From NCBI RefSeq assembly GCF_964204645.1, contig NC_134027.1:19890485-19954484 (forward strand): 64,000 bases of DNA. The letters are read 5' to 3'. Source of the stretch: Tubulanus polymorphus (lineage: Eukaryota > Nemertea > Palaeonemertea > Tubulaniformes > Tubulanidae). A model generated the notes under the pieces. It saw nothing but the letters and a program-made list of their open reading frames with translations. It did no database searches and was not told where the DNA came from. The position numbers were made by a program, and so were the translations under genes. Numbering within the stretch: the stretch's first letter is position 1; each line of letters starts with the position of its first letter. Positions 1-12,882 of this stretch are shown here, one piece after another.

Positions 1-2814
1 AGGGCACAATCTTGCTGAAGCTAAGATTTTTCAGAAGGGTATTTTCCTATTAAAAGGGCACTGTCAATATGCTCATATGACCAAGAAATATGATAAGATT
101 TCCCAATGGATCCGCATCTTGTTGATTAAGTTAACTACACGCGCCATGGCAGTCGGGTTTCCTACGCTGAGGCTGGTTTCACAATTCCTGGTTTAAATTT
201 AAGAGCTGGATGATGGTCTGTTAAGTAAATAATGGTTTATGAAATGACATATTGTATATAACGGCACAACTGTGGAAATCATAAGAACAGTTAAAGGTTT
301 ATTTTTTTCTGCGTGTATGATTTAAAATGAAATTAAAGTTTTACTACCATTTAGTCGGCAGTAGCGTAGAGCCGGGAATGGTGGTCCGTACATCGGTGGT
401 GGAATTGGCGAGGCAATGAATTGTCTTAAATACGCGCAACGACACAATTTTTGGGCTTCTGTCCACTTTTCCGTGTATGTCCGGACACCTCCCTCCGAAT
501 CGTAGCAATCTTGATGAAAAAGAAAAAGCTATTCTTAGTAGGGGAACTTAAGTTCGACAGTTAAGAGGAAACTAAGCAGAGATAAGGACGTAAAATGGGT
601 GCATTATGTATATACGCACCACCATTGAGTGGACAGTCTGTAATTTTAGCGCAGCCTTTTTCATCGACTTTGACTTTGCAGCCGCCATATTCATAGATAC
701 GCATTCCCTTCGTTCGATAGGGGATACAACTAAATATAAATGAAAAAAACATGTATATTGTTAAACAAGTATATTTCTTCATAAGATCATACGTTCAGAT
801 CATTGTAGAAAAGCTCTTAAATGATTAATCTCCCCGGGACGATTTTCGCACTAATTTCTGATCGCAAACATCTTTGTTCGCAACTTTGATCCGTCCAAAA
901 TACGTCTCACAAAACATTTTAACATTATCTCTCAAATCTATGAGTACAGCTGTTGTAAGTTTTAGAGTTACTCTCCCAGACTTATGTTTAGTGCTTAAAG
1001 ATTTAAACTTAGCAAAGATCTGTAAAACTTACTCGTATGAACTTAATTTGACTGATCCGCTTCTAATAGGACACAAATGTCCAAAAGTAGTCTTGAAACC
1101 GGACTTATACGAACGCAATGGCCCACAATTCTAATCTTTGACCGGGCCCATGACCCTTTTATTTTTTGCTTCGAGTAACAAACTGTTTTCTTGCTATAAG
1201 CCAGAATAAAGAGGAACGCATACGATTGGCCTACCTTTTGCCTAGTATCATCCCTGGAGTCGGGTGAACCCCCGCTGGGGGTCTAACTGTGATTCTTTTT
1301 GGAGGGGATCGACATTCCAATATACACAAAACCATCGAAAATATCACGACATTGGCGATTAGACCCATCATGAATTTTCTGTCGGCCTGTACCATTTTAA
1401 ATGAAAAATTGATAGGTATTCAAGTTAACTTTTGTAGTACATATAAAAATTAAATTAAAAACAACTGCAGAACCACCGCTAAGACCTCGAAATATCATAA
1501 GCTATTGTGTGATATTTCTAATAATGACTAAAAATAATAGTTTCATAAGCAGAATTAATGTCTGAATAATGTATACTTACGGATAGATTTGAATCGACCT
1601 TAGGCGAATTCTGTACCAATGTTGAATGTTGAATCCGACTGCTTTTATGTATGTATATACAGGAGTTAATTATCATAAACATCGGCCATGCAAACCATTT
1701 ACGTAATTTTCGAATAAATGATACACTTTTTGGGTCGTTGCTGTCATTACCGGGGATCCTTTTTTCAATCTCGTCACATCATATTATATCATTATTTACC
1801 ATCAAAGAAGGCCATAGGCCTATGTACAGACAGTCTAATTAAGTTTAGATTCTTAATGTCCTTTCTGATAAAAGTACTTAAAGTACCTCTCTTAAACTGT
1901 ACTTTATGAGGGTGCCGCTGCATAAAGTTAGTCCTACGTAACGTCTCAAAGATTTGTCTAAAATTTTCTCTTTAAACTTTAAACTTAAAGATTGAGTTAA
2001 AGATTAAGATTAAGATTAAGATTTAAAAACTTTAAAATTTAATCTATAAACTCTGTTATCATTCGGCTCAACTCCAGAACAGGTAAAAGTAGATCTGTGG
2101 GTCCAACATTTTCACTGAGAAAAGTATCAATACGCGCAGATCGATAGAAGTAGGCACGTGAAGTAATTTTGCACTTACGAAAATTACCTTGCGATCTTTT
2201 TATCGTTTCTTCATTCCATAAAACCGCTCTACAAAGGGTATACTTCTGGTTATGGGCAAAGAGATCGCTGCAAAGAGGTGTTTGCTATTGAGAAGTTTGA
2301 TATTTCACTCCAACCATGAACTTTTGGTCTTACCTACCACCTAGTGGTCTGTCAAGTGACCAATTTTCTAAATTCCTATATGTAAATACGCCCATCGTAA
2401 CACATCTATTTGGTCAGAATGCTCGACGAAATTCACGCATGCCCGTGTCATACCCAGGAACCAAGCAGCCTACTAATCCTCGGAAAGGCAACATTTTCAG
2501 AAGATTTCGAGACACGCTCATAAATGCATCCACCATTTCAACTAGGAATCGACATGGACCTTATAAGCCCACCTGGTGAAATACTTAAAACTAAGATCCG
2601 ATTACATTTTCCTCATAAAACGTGTTTCTATCTACTTTTGATATTTTCCTTCAAAAAATCTACGATAAAGGTAGCCACCGTCTGCATTACGAACGACTGA
2701 TAAAAACCCTGTCTGATATGTTTAGGATCTTTATCTAAAATATACCCGTCACGGATTTCAATTTAACAATTGGCAGAAGGAAGCCTCAGAACTACTTTGA
2801 TCTTCCGCAAAATG
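1..2814. other. Host DNA without a supported gene
   Basis: Only short open frames occur (for example 2316-2579 on the plus strand). None shows a recognisable motif, convincing splice sites or family resemblance. Base composition is AT-rich and similar on both sides. A simple AGATTA/TTTAAA-rich patch lies near 1960-2045. I see no RNA gene. Confidence 0.5.
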
Positions 2815-3080
2815 ACCTTTGGCGCACAAAAAAACGCCACAGGGCGGCCATCTTGCTGATTTCAGGGAACAACAATGGCCACCTTGATCTTGACTGGGCC
2901 AGTCTCTGGGTTGCAGATATGTCTAGGATAGATACATGCATCACTCAAATATCGAGATAATCCATCAAAACGTATTGAAAAATTCCTGAAATAACTGGTT
3001 TCTGTCTACGACCGGACGGACGATGGACGGAATGTGATCACAATAGCTCGCTCGGACTAAAGTCCGAAGCGGGCTATGAA
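2815..3080 (+). repeat. Partial copy of composite repeat family E (right end)
   Basis: This stretch matches the right-hand part of the elements at 14.4, 16.1 and 17.5 kb. It has the phrase around 'cttgatcttgactgggccag', then 'gatatgtctaggatagataca', a run of ACGGACGGACGA type, and a terminal hairpin in which GGACTAAAGTCC sits between AGCTCGCT and AGCGGGCT. No 154-bp core unit is present, so it is a 5'-truncated copy. Confidence 0.75.
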
Positions 3081-4092
3081 TTTTTCGCCGTCAAAAAACA
3101 CTTCAGATGATAAATGGTATTAGCTCGTAAAACGTACAAATATATGCTTATATCCCATTCAATACATTATGGTAATTAAGTGATAAATATGTCAAAGCAG
3201 TCGTATAATTCTCATCATACAGGACAGTAATGCCAGATACGTAGATACGCGATGAAATAGTACGTTAATTAGTCAACATCCTAGTCATTAGTGGCGATAC
3301 ATCGGTCACAATCCTCTCCTTAGTCGTTGATTAATAAACGCGTTGATAGGTCCCTGGCGAGAGAACGTGCCCGTGCACAAACCCAAGTAAAAACTAGAAT
3401 GCCGGAAATTTGACTGAATATAATAATAGTAAAACGAAATTTATTTACTTTGATAAGTAATCTAAGCTTTCCAATTAGAACACAATCCAGATCCTAGCCC
3501 TTAAAATGATTTCTAGCCTACTCTCCTGTTGGTAACCGTTTTCCCGAACAAAACTCTCTAAACGAGGTCTTGAATATAACCTCCGAATCGATCTTCCGCA
3601 CCCCTTTTATAGAAAGAATCGGCATTTTTAAAATAACAACTCTCCCACTCGTCTTTTGGCAAGGAGCAGCAACCTAACTGTCATGATTGTTTTGGTCATG
3701 TAGAATTTAGCCTTAATGATTCGCTGATCTAGAATTATTTTCAAAACTGATTTGCTAAACTAACTTTTCCTTCCAACCCTCGTGTCATGACGCCGAATGA
3801 TTTACTCACTCCTTGCTTATCATCGTTGAGAGAACAGCTATTCTTTGCGAATTAACAACAGACGTATACAACAAGAGAAACTTTAGAGAGCGAGTATTAA
3901 CATTTAACACAAATTAATTTTTCCTAAAACTTTAGCGATTATAGAGATTTTGTACTCATCCAGGATACTCAAGTTAATCATATTTTCGAAACTTTAGTAT
4001 TCGTCTCAAATTACGGTACCACTCATTGTTTCTTTTTGAATTATTATAAATACTTTTGCTTCAGAACTTCATTATGATCAATTATCCATAAT
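3081..4092. other. Host DNA, nothing recognised
   Basis: AT-rich sequence with no open frame above about 60 codons, no repeat that I could match elsewhere in the window and no RNA-gene signature. Confidence 0.5.
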
Positions 4093-4140
4093 GGTGCGAT
4101 ATTTCTGAACAGCAAGAGGAGCACTGAATCGCAGTATTTA

Positions 4141-4410
4141 TTGCTATTCTTGCTATTCTACAAAACCTTACGATAGCATAGAATAGCAAACGTCTTCGCT
4201 ATTCTATGCTATTCTTGCTATTCTACTCTCCTAAAAGAACAAAGAATAGCATGCTTTTCTTGCTATTCTTGCTATTCTACAAAACCTTACGATAGCATAG
4301 AATAGCAAACGTCTTCGCTATTCTATGCTTTTCTTGCTATTCTACTCTCCTAAAAGTACAAAGAATAGCATGCTTTTCTTGCTATTCTTGCTATTCTACA
4401 AAATCTTACG
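4141..4410 (+). repeat. Tandem repeat of TTGCTATTCTTGCTATTCTA type
   Basis: About two and a half copies of a unit of about 120 bp. Each has TTGCTATTCTTGCTATTC, then ACAAAACCTTACGATAGCA, GAATAGCAAACGTC and CTCTCCTAAAAG. The GCTATTCTT word also recurs at the right end of the enclosing element (4963-4980), in opposite orientation to the AGCAAGA at the left end, so the array probably grew from the element's own inverted end. Confidence 0.75.
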
Positions 4411-4428
4411 ATAGGGCTAAACAAAAAT

Positions 4429-4620
4429 GATACCTTGTTTCTCCGCAGCGGCCGGGTAATTTTTGTAAAATATGATAAAATTTATAAACAGTTCATTTCT
4501 ATACCAGCCGGGTCTGTTATGGTAAAATTGATCACGATTTTTAAAAAAGTAATATATAGGGTAGACAGGCGGCCGGCCGGGTCAACATTTAAGCTCAGCA
4601 GAGCGGAGAAACAAGGTATC
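4429..4620. mobile_element. 192-bp MITE nested inside the larger element
   Basis: Perfect 18-bp terminal inverted repeats, GATACCTTGTTTCTCCGC at 4429-4446 and its complement at 4603-4620. GGCCGGC words lie just inside each end and AT-rich sequence lies between. It interrupts the sequence of the surrounding 4093-4994 element. Flanking AAT on both sides could be a 3-bp target duplication but is too short to rely on. It contains no gene. Confidence 0.75.
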
Positions 4621-4649
4621 AATTTTTTTTAGCCTAGCATAGAATAGCT

Positions 4650-4758
4650 AGGGTTTAGAATGGTTAGGGTTTAGAGGGTTAGGGTTTATAGTTATTTTTG
4701 TTCACTCGTATTATTAGGGTTTAGAAGGTTAGGGTTTAGGGGGTTAGGGTTGAGGGTT
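4650..4758 (+). repeat. Interstitial telomere-like repeats
   Basis: Irregular repeats of GGGTTTAGA and GGTTAGGGTTTAG, mixing TTAGGG-like and TTTAGGG-like units. They lie inside the 4093-4994 element, so they more likely belong to it than mark a chromosome-end fusion. Confidence 0.65.
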
Positions 4759-4994
4759 TGAGGAGCACAATAGCACAGGAGCACGCGATCGTATTGCGAT
4801 CGTACGCTAATCTTACGATCGTTAGAAAAGCACTTCCGTGCTATAATAAAGAGGAGCACAGTAACATTACAATAGCAGTATAAAAGCATAGAATCGCAAA
4901 ATTGTACAATAGCACATATTTTTTATAGAATAACGTTTATAAAAGCAAGAACATCAAATATAATGCTATTCTTGCTATTCAGAAATATCGCACC

Positions 4995-7900
4995 TTTCTC
5001 CAATTATCATTCTTAAAATCATTCTATAACTGTTATACTAATTTTATCACAATACGGGATAAAGCAAAACAACGATGTCTCCCCATACTTCCGTTTTTCT
5101 TTTTATAGAAAGTACTCGGGAGTATCAAGTAACAGCGTGATCCTTTCACCAGCCACATTATTAATGCACCCCATTGTTCCGACCCAACCAAACCCGGTTC
5201 CGTCTATTCTTAAGTTTATAAAAAGATTTCTGAATGTTTGCCAGATATCGCAGCAGAAGAACTGAGGAAGAATTATTTTTCACCAGGCTGATTTATCGTC
5301 AGCGCCGATAGAATAAAGCATCAAACAACAACTTGCTTACTACATCGTTTGTTGTCTGACAACCATTAACCACCAACATTACAAACATTTTCTAGCTACT
5401 ACGAAATCTTGCTGCAGATCAGTGGGCACCCTAAGTCATCGCTCGAACGTTTACTGATTCTCGGCTTATATGTCTTTGCCAACTTCCCTGAAACAAACTG
5501 CTCTTAGCAAGAACAACTTCTTCCAACAGATCACGAAGAGCCCCTGTAAAATCAAGCCATTAGTACAAAGTACATGTATACCCATTCTCATAGTTCCGAA
5601 TACTGATTTCAGCTCCAATAACAGTCAAACTTTCGATTGTTATCCCGATTTTGGGAATGACTCATACCTCCAGATCCACTCTACCTCAAATCCCACAACT
5701 ATCTTTGTCACTACTCAACGATGGCCGTACCCAGGAATAAAGACACTCTAAATATTTGGATATATGAAAGCTGTGGGTACTGTAGTGTGTAATGAGTAGT
5801 GTAGTGTGATCTGTGTGCATTTGTGGCCAGCACACAGATCACATTGTTCATTGGGGTTTGGTCCAGGACTTGCGAGATTTTCAACAACACGGAAGTAACG
5901 TGTAATAAATGATGACTTGAATTGCATGACTACCTACCACCCCTCATTATTGTTGGAAAACTAAACGTTCGGCACTGACTAAAAATTGGTAATAACATTT
6001 TAGAAATGGCCAGAATTTTAACTTAGGTTCTATCTCATTTTTATTTCACAATTGCGATTGGTATAATTTTTTTTAAACGGCCGTTAAGGCTTCATGTTTC
6101 GTCTGCAATTCACTGCAAATAGTTACGCAACTACGCACATTTCAGTGTTTTTGGCAGCTGTACACTCAATCGGCACCGTTCGTGACTAGCTTCACTGCGG
6201 AATTATATTAATTAACATCGCCATATCACATCATCAACTTATATTGTGCCTTAAAACCCTAACAGCCGAAATAATTGAAATGCACACACGATTTCTATCA
6301 TTGAAAATTGAGAGAGTGGCCATGTTTGTGTTTGCTGCTTCGCGTAAATCCCGCGCGGTGGCGCAACCGCGCGGAGTGGGGCCGATACGTCTAGCACTTA
6401 AATGTTCGGGGGAGAACCCTAAAAGAGTACTTTCAAGGAGTCAGACGCCGATAAAACGAGTGTTCATATAAACCCCAACTAAAACTCTGTTCGGCCCATA
6501 ACATAATGCTCGTCAGTCCCAGAGAAGGATTCCACATCAACTGGTCATATAAATAAAACTCCATAAGATTTTCATAAAGGGCAAGAGCAAGGTACAAAAG
6601 GTGTACAAGGTACATAGATACTGATTTAGATGGAGAATTGTCTATTTTCGAAAAATAAATTTCAATTTTCCGCAGAATACTTTTTTGTTTAGTCATCTGG
6701 AAGCACGTATGCACGAATCTTTGGTGTCCATCTTTATTTAGACGTTTTGTTATGACATTTCCTGTAGGTGATCTACTCATGAAGAAACGCCAACACCAAT
6801 GTTTGTTGTTTAGAAAAAGCCGCAAAACGAATAACCAAGAAAACTAACTTAGTAATTATTGACGCCTTGAAAAATGAAATACATTGCATAATTTTACTGA
6901 GAACGAATATTAAATGTGTATAAGATAAACACGTATGTATCCTAAGAATCAATAAAATGATTTAGAATATGAATATGCGCATCAACAAGTGAATTGAATT
7001 GGCCGGTACCGGTCTAGCCGATTGTGACCACTCAAAAATTCGTTCTGAAAAATGACATGAACATTGCCATTAAATGGAAAATTAGTCATGAAATTCATCT
7101 CATCAAAAAATAAAAGCAAACTTTGCTAATTTTAAGTTGTTCATACAGTGGTTATCAATAACTATATAAATGTTGTTATAACGGTTTAACAGAACTACGA
7201 GAGTTTGTGACGTTTTGACTAAACACATGGTAGTTCTTTAATTCCCCTTGTTTCCTCTCACCCCTCTGCGTGTGATATATAGAAACTCAACCACAGTGGG
7301 TTCAAGAGGGAACCTTTAACAGCCCAAATGCAGAATTTTGATTCACCCGAATGTTACTAGCGTCTTTTTTGCTCACACGGATTTTTATGTCGATAGTCAG
7401 TATGGTGTAAGAAGTGGATTAAGGGGCGAGTTGATCGGTAAGAGGAGGACCAGCCAGACCGCCACCTGTTGAACGGTAATTAACGGTAACCAGCAAAAAA
7501 AATTACACAGATTTATCACTTCACTCCTGCGTGCCAGGGTCATTTCTACCCGAACCAGACATGCTTTCAGATACGAATCTGTACATTTTGGCATAAGTCA
7601 TCATTATCGTAGCGAGTATACATGCCAGTTATGAAACTTAACAGATCAATTAACTGTCTTGCAGACATAATACACCCAGATCAGAAATGTAGCGTAAAGG
7701 GACGTCGAATCCAAGACAACGGTCATATAATAAGAGACTTAATTGATTACGTTAATAATAGCCGCGATCACGCGAGCATTTTTGGCCAGGGCCAAATTTG
7801 GCCTGAACAAAAACGTCGGACCAGGCCCGAGCCTAATTTTAGCACCAGACAAATGATTGCGTTTGAATTGCAACTAGCACCGGAAATGATCCACTTAACT

Positions 7901-8120
7901 TTGTTTGAGCATTGTTGAGTATCGAGTGAATGGTTTGCGTGTGAACGCGCTCTCTAATTAGGCACGGGCCAAATTTGGCCCGAGCCTGATCGGTGCCAAT
8001 TTGGCCCGGGTCAAATCGGCTCCGTTTAGTACTGGTAACCATTGACCAAATGAAAGCTTTTGATCGCGTTGACTTTTGACCAACTTTTGTCTGGTGTTGA
8101 GTTAGCTCCTGGGTTAAAAT
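4995..8120. other. Host DNA, no supported gene
   Basis: Open frames at 5470-5751 (plus, 93 codons) and 6433-6825 (minus, 130 codons) show no recognisable motif or splice context. At 7780-8030 a GGCCAAATTTGGCC-type palindromic word occurs several times (near 7791 and 7969, with a partial GCCAATTTGGCCC near 7994), a small local repeat family. Nothing else is recognised. Confidence 0.45.
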
Positions 8121-8259
8121 TAGCCGGTTGCATAGTCATGGCTTAGACTTAAGACCAGTCTAAGACCAACTTAGTTCTATAGCCAATCTAACAACTTAAG
8201 ACCGATCTGAAGATTTAAGACCACTTTTGGACTTAAGTCATGACTGTGCAACTGGCCCC
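8121..8259. mobile_element. Short inverted-repeat element (MITE), copy 1
   Basis: Begins AGCCGGTTGCATAGTCATGG and ends with the near-complement CATGACTGTGCAACTGGCCCC. The interior is rich in TTAAGACCAGTCT and GTTAGATTGGC words. A second copy lies at 23376-23515. The two share the ends and the order of interior words, which marks a small mobile repeat family. No protein is encoded. Confidence 0.8.
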
Positions 8260-8534
8260 TGGTATTTCATGAGTTAAGCCATTTTCATGTGGTGGTTGTA
8301 GTGAGAAAAAAACATGACTGGATATACTGTGTATTCATGATGGTTATGTACATTGAGTCATTTAAGTGCGCGAAATGGATTTTTAGCTATTTATGGGGTT
8401 TTTTCTTTGAACTTACACCTGAATTTGTGGATATTCAGTGTCACTGGCTTAAGAACTGACACTTGACAACTGCTCACTCAACTCAACTGCTCACTCACTT
8501 GACACTTTAGAGATCGTTCTATCAATGAATTATG

Positions 8535-9330
8535 TCGAAGCAAACGGTTATTACTGATCTTTTGTTTAGCAAGGGAGCTGTTGGCAGCAATCGTTCTGAC
8601 AATATCGACTCTGTCGACAATACTAATAGTGGTATGTAACAAGAAAACTTAAATCAACAAGAACAACTAAAACAACCAGATATTCAACCAAATATTCACC
8701 CTACTAATGCGAACACTACTGATAATAATTAAGATAGAGAAGTTTTTACCGATCCTGAGAGTTCTAGTGGGTCTCGCGCCACTCAAAGAGGGCTCCTCCA
8801 ACTAAAAAACGCAAAGAAAGAAGTTCAACGATCGAAGATTTAGAACCGGAGAGTACCTCTAAACTGTTCAATATGATGCGCGAAATGACAGAAAAAATTG
8901 ACTCCCTTGCTAACATGAAACAAGACATAATGGATACTTAAAATGTACGGCTCGATAGTCTCACTAAAATGATCCATAATTTGATGCATCGTACTGAAGA
9001 GAGACTATATGACCTGGAACAATCAAATAAAGCCAAAATTACAGAAATTACAGATCTGAATTTCCAACACACACGTGATGTTGCTGAATTAAAACGTGAA
9101 ATGGAGCAACAAAGCCAGTTGAACGACTTCAAAGATATGCTATTGAAAATAACCAATATTCGAGAAGGAATCACTTAGTAGTGTGTGGAATACCCGAGAA
9201 ACAGGACGAAAAATGTACTAGGCCTAATTTAATTGTCGAAACACTGAATAAAAGACTATCGTTGGAAACACCAAATAAAATCTCTAATGATGATATTAGT
9301 CCCATAGACTCCGTAGTTTCTAACGAAAGT
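8535..9330 (+). pseudogene. Decayed LINE ORF1-like coding region
   Basis: Reading from the ATG at 8535, several frame changes and stops interrupt what looks like one coding region. A Lys/Arg-rich stretch at 8790-8840 is followed by a predicted coiled coil (8938-9160, heptad-like with many Glu, Lys and Leu). Then, after a shift near 9160, comes the segment SRRNHLVVCGIPE (about 9155-9200). An RRNxL...GIPE sequence after a coiled coil is typical of ORF1 proteins of non-LTR retrotransposons, which bind RNA. No reverse transcriptase follows downstream, so this is a truncated remnant. Family assignment within LINEs is uncertain. Confidence 0.6.
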
Positions 9331-10384
9331 TATCGACTCCCCAAGCAAGTTATCAATCCGTGTGATAGCAATATGGGCTTGCAAGCATGCAAGCCCTTGA
9401 TTACCGATAGTAAAAATTCTGTAGTAGTTCGTTCTATCGCAACTACCATCCGTTCCGATACCCTTTTTTCTTCGAAGGATACATGTAGTTCTTTCAAGAC
9501 AAGACCATCCTCAGAAACCTTGCCGAAAGAAAAAGACGAACTCAACAGTTAATTCGATTTCAATTTCTTTTACTCGTACATGTGTAATATGTATTTCTCA
9601 AATCACAAAATGGTAGTACATAATTTAGAAGAATGTACACGATAGGAGATCTGAAAAGCTAAGCTCCATTTAGCTAAAATAAACAACATCAAGCCTTCAC
9701 AAACAAGATGCGCTTCTTGAAAATAACGATATACTTAATACATTGTACTAATTCGACCTAGTTCAGAAGTACGTGTATCAAGAATATTATAAGAGAAAAG
9801 ACTCAGAGTTCATTTCAGTCCTCCAAACCATCTAATGAATTAGGACTTTACTGTTGAACCGAAATGGGGCAGGTCTCGTTACATTACGGTATTCGAACGC
9901 ACTTAGTATGGAATCTATCTCAAGAAAATCTGTGGGCCCAGAAACATTTGGCCTACTTGATGAAATTATTGAATGTCCCCCGAGTGAACTAATACGGAAA
10001 CCAACATTTTTGGACTCACCACAATCATAACATTTCATGAGCTACATGTACAACTTAAGAAATGATTGTTGTAATAAAATATGCACAGGCACCAATACAA
10101 ATAGACAAAAATCCAATATCAAACTCCCCTATTGGGGGGAACAAAAAACTAGTTAATCCTTATGTTTACTATTTTTCAATTATCAAGCCTGTTAGTAAAG
10201 CCCGTTGGTATTTTACTTCTTTTTCCATATGGTGAGGCTAAAATGGCCACAGATTGTTTGACAAGCAACTGATTGAAAAACCTTTTTTCATATGTAAAAG
10301 ATACCTTTCTGAAGTAGATATATCAAAAATCCCAATTAAATTAGCCTAACAGTTTCAGAAAAGCTAAGCCCTCAAAATTCAGAC
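9331..10384. other. Host DNA, no supported gene
   Basis: The frame continuing from the LINE fragment runs to 9552 without further recognisable motif. The rest is AT-rich, with no repeats matched elsewhere in the window. Confidence 0.45.
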
Positions 10385-10770
10385 CAAAAATGACCTCTTT
10401 GGCAAAAGAAAGGTCACAGCCATCTTCTGTCTGAGTGACCCGATTTTTCTAATGATTATGGGCTCTCCGGGTCTCCTTATACATATCAAACATAAAGATA
10501 ATTGATCAAAGCATCTTCAGAATTTCCCTTGAATTCTTTGAAAATGTAGGATAATGTTAAATTAACATTATTATATGCTAGTGCGCCACATTAGTCACAT
10601 TTGAATTCCTATCAGGCCACTATTGGGCTGAGATGTGTCTAGGTAAGATACATTATTACATCAACACCATATACCGAAGCGTGTTGGTAACTTGAACTTT
10701 GATTTCCTCTCTACGGACAGTCAAAATGTGAATGCAATAAAATGTGAATGCGAAAAACTGAATGAATTAA
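10385..10770 (+). repeat. Degraded copy of composite repeat family E
   Basis: Shares with the intact copies, in the same order, an AAAGGTCAcagCCATC word, GATAATTGATCAAAGC followed by ATCTTCAGAATTTCCCTT, GGGCTGAGATGTGTCTAGG with GATACATT, and CTCTACGGAC. It has diverged considerably and the end hairpin is lost. Confidence 0.6.
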
Positions 10771-12570
10771 GATCAGATTTAAGATATAAGCCTCCTTCTG
10801 CTGATTGTGTAAAAAAGGAAAAGGTTAAAATGAGAGAAAAATAAGTTTGACTTCTCATCCAAGTAAGCCCAATTTCGTACAAATCGGATATACAGTGTGA
10901 TGTACAACCCTGGCACACCACGTCCAGGTCAATGAAGTTTAAAAGTCTGGATTAATTTCTAATTCTCTAATTCGATTTTTGTACGACCAGGCAACAAGCC
11001 CTGTTTCAATGAAATAAGTTTAAGCAGTTATAAGTTAATTAACAGGATACCACCGAACAACACAAAGTAACACAACAAAACTGATACTTCTTCATAAAAC
11101 CGGACACATCTTTACTACTACATGTAGTTTTTAGCGAATGATTCCCAGCTTGAAAAAGGCGAGTGCAACCGATATGTAAAAAGTGATAAGAAATTCAACC
11201 ACCGGCAGAGAAAAGAGACGCATGAATTCCATTGGAAGTAAGACAAGTGCTCGCTATACAATATTCACGATTAAGAAGTTTTGATTTTTAGGAAGATACA
11301 AGTACTGTTTGTCAACTTAAAGCGACCCAAATGTAAAAATATTTTTTTTTAAACATTACCTATGACACCCGTGTCAATGCAGACTGGACCGACACCCTCA
11401 TACATTGCAAACTTTTTCAAAATTCTTCCAATTTTTATCCTTCAGGACGCAGTTCCCTAATCTCAGCAGAATTTGACTCTAGTTAAAATTAGTTAGATAG
11501 TTTGGCCTTAGAATTAAATCTAATTCAGGACTGGATATGTATCCAGATTTCAGTGTTCAGTTCTTCATCATTTTTTAAAATGAAAATGAACTTCAGGCGC
11601 CATTAGTTCACTTGTAATCAGTACACTTTCTAAGTGATTATCAAAACTCCATACTAAAATGGTGAATAACTGAAGAGCATGGTTACAGGCTGTAAATAAT
11701 GGCGAAAAAAACCTTCCGCATGAATCCCTACTTAATGCATTCAGAAAACTTTAGAATAGAAACAAATAGTCTTCAGAGGCTCAAACCCAGAATTAAAATA
11801 ACCAAAAAGTTATTCAAAACATCAGAGAAGTTAAGATTGATTAAAAATCCAAACTTTCGGTTTTACACACCATTTTCAAAGAGTATCCTAGAAATAAATT
11901 GCTCATGAGCAAAGTGTGGTTTATCTTGAAAGCTAGAGGTTGTTTGGAGTAAGGGCATTGCTTGAAAAACCTTTTTAATTCGTGACTTCAAAGTACTAGA
12001 AGTTTATCTTGTATTTTATCTTTCTTTAAGAATTATTTTGTAGTCAAATAAGACCAAAGATAAACATTTGTTTATGGTCTACGTCCAAAATTTCGTAGGG
12101 TACAGGTAGGCGCGGCAGGGAAACTATTTTATATTTTCGAAAAAATATTTTTCACAATATAAAAAAATATTCAAATAAAATTCATATGATGTCACATCAG
12201 AGAGTGGCTGAATATTGAGTCTTGGAAACGAAACCTCTTCCAATGTATGGCCGCGGAAGCTAAAGTTCCCTTCACTTCAATCTCAATCAACACAAACACT
12301 AAAATGAAACAATACCTATGGCGATATGTGAAATAGTTTTATTCTCACCAGCAACGAACATTTAAAATTCGAACATATACAGCACCTAGTCCAATGAAAC
12401 GTTCGCCATTTATGGCTTTCCCATAATTATTTTAGTAACGCCGAAAACAGCCAATCACATTCGCTCATAGAGACGATGCCCCCCAATCGAGGTCATTGCA
12501 ATTTTATACGCAAGAGCTAAGAATTTTTCCGCCAAAAACAGTTTTTCATTGAATTTAAACAAAGTTGACC
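10771..12570. other. Host DNA upstream of a candidate exon
   Basis: No supported gene. 11699-11908 is an open frame without recognisable motif. The sequence around 12240-12540 is somewhat less AT-rich than the rest and could hold a promoter for the frame starting at 12571, but no specific element is identified. Confidence 0.4.
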
Positions 12571-12882
12571 ATGTCATCGACAGAGGTTCGTCATGTCTTC
12601 AATCGCATCGATTATACCTCGTTTAACCCGAGAACCAATGAAAAAAATGCTCACATAAAAAAACGTACCGCGATTTTAGATGAATTGGCTCAATGCCAAC
12701 CTCATACTGCTGACAAAGGTAAACAAAAAGTTTTCGTATATAACCTAAAATTCGGATTCTTTATAAATTCTAACATGTCAATGTTTCAAAATAACTTTCC
12801 AGTTATTTTGATTCTTGGTTTGAGACTTCAGTCATCATTGGCAACACATTATGAATATCTACCTTGTCAGTCTTTTATTTAA
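12571..12882 (+). CDS. Unidentified small protein or first exon
   Basis: The ATG at 12571 opens a frame with protein-like composition. Codons 1-49 are charged and non-repetitive (SSTEVRHVFNRIDYTSFNP near the start, KKRTAILDELAQCQP later) and end at a good GT donor (AAAG|GTAAAC, 12718/12719). After that point the frame continues to a stop at 12882, but its composition becomes hydrophobic and intron-like. I therefore favour a first coding exon of 12571-12718 whose downstream exons I could not find. The alternative is a complete 103-aa protein, with an AATAAA at about 12907. The family is not recognised. It is transcribed towards the 3' end of bcap31. Confidence 0.35.
   Translation: MSSTEVRHVFNRIDYTSFNPRTNEKNAHIKKRTAILDELAQCQPHTADKGKQKVFVYNLKFGFFINSNMSMFQNNFPVILILGLRLQSSLATHYEYLPCQSFI

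Larger units (their letters stand above)
4093..4994. mobile_element. MITE-like element with terminal inverted repeats
   Basis: The left end reads GGTGCGATATTTCTGAA and the right end is its reverse complement (TTCAGAAATATCGCACC at 4978-4994). Similarity continues inward: AGCAAGA on the left, and the complement of AGCAAGAATAGCA on the right. The 902-bp interior is non-coding and holds a tandem array, a second nested element and telomere-like repeats. No clear target duplication flanks it. A non-autonomous DNA transposon is the likely identity; the superfamily is unknown. Confidence 0.7.
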
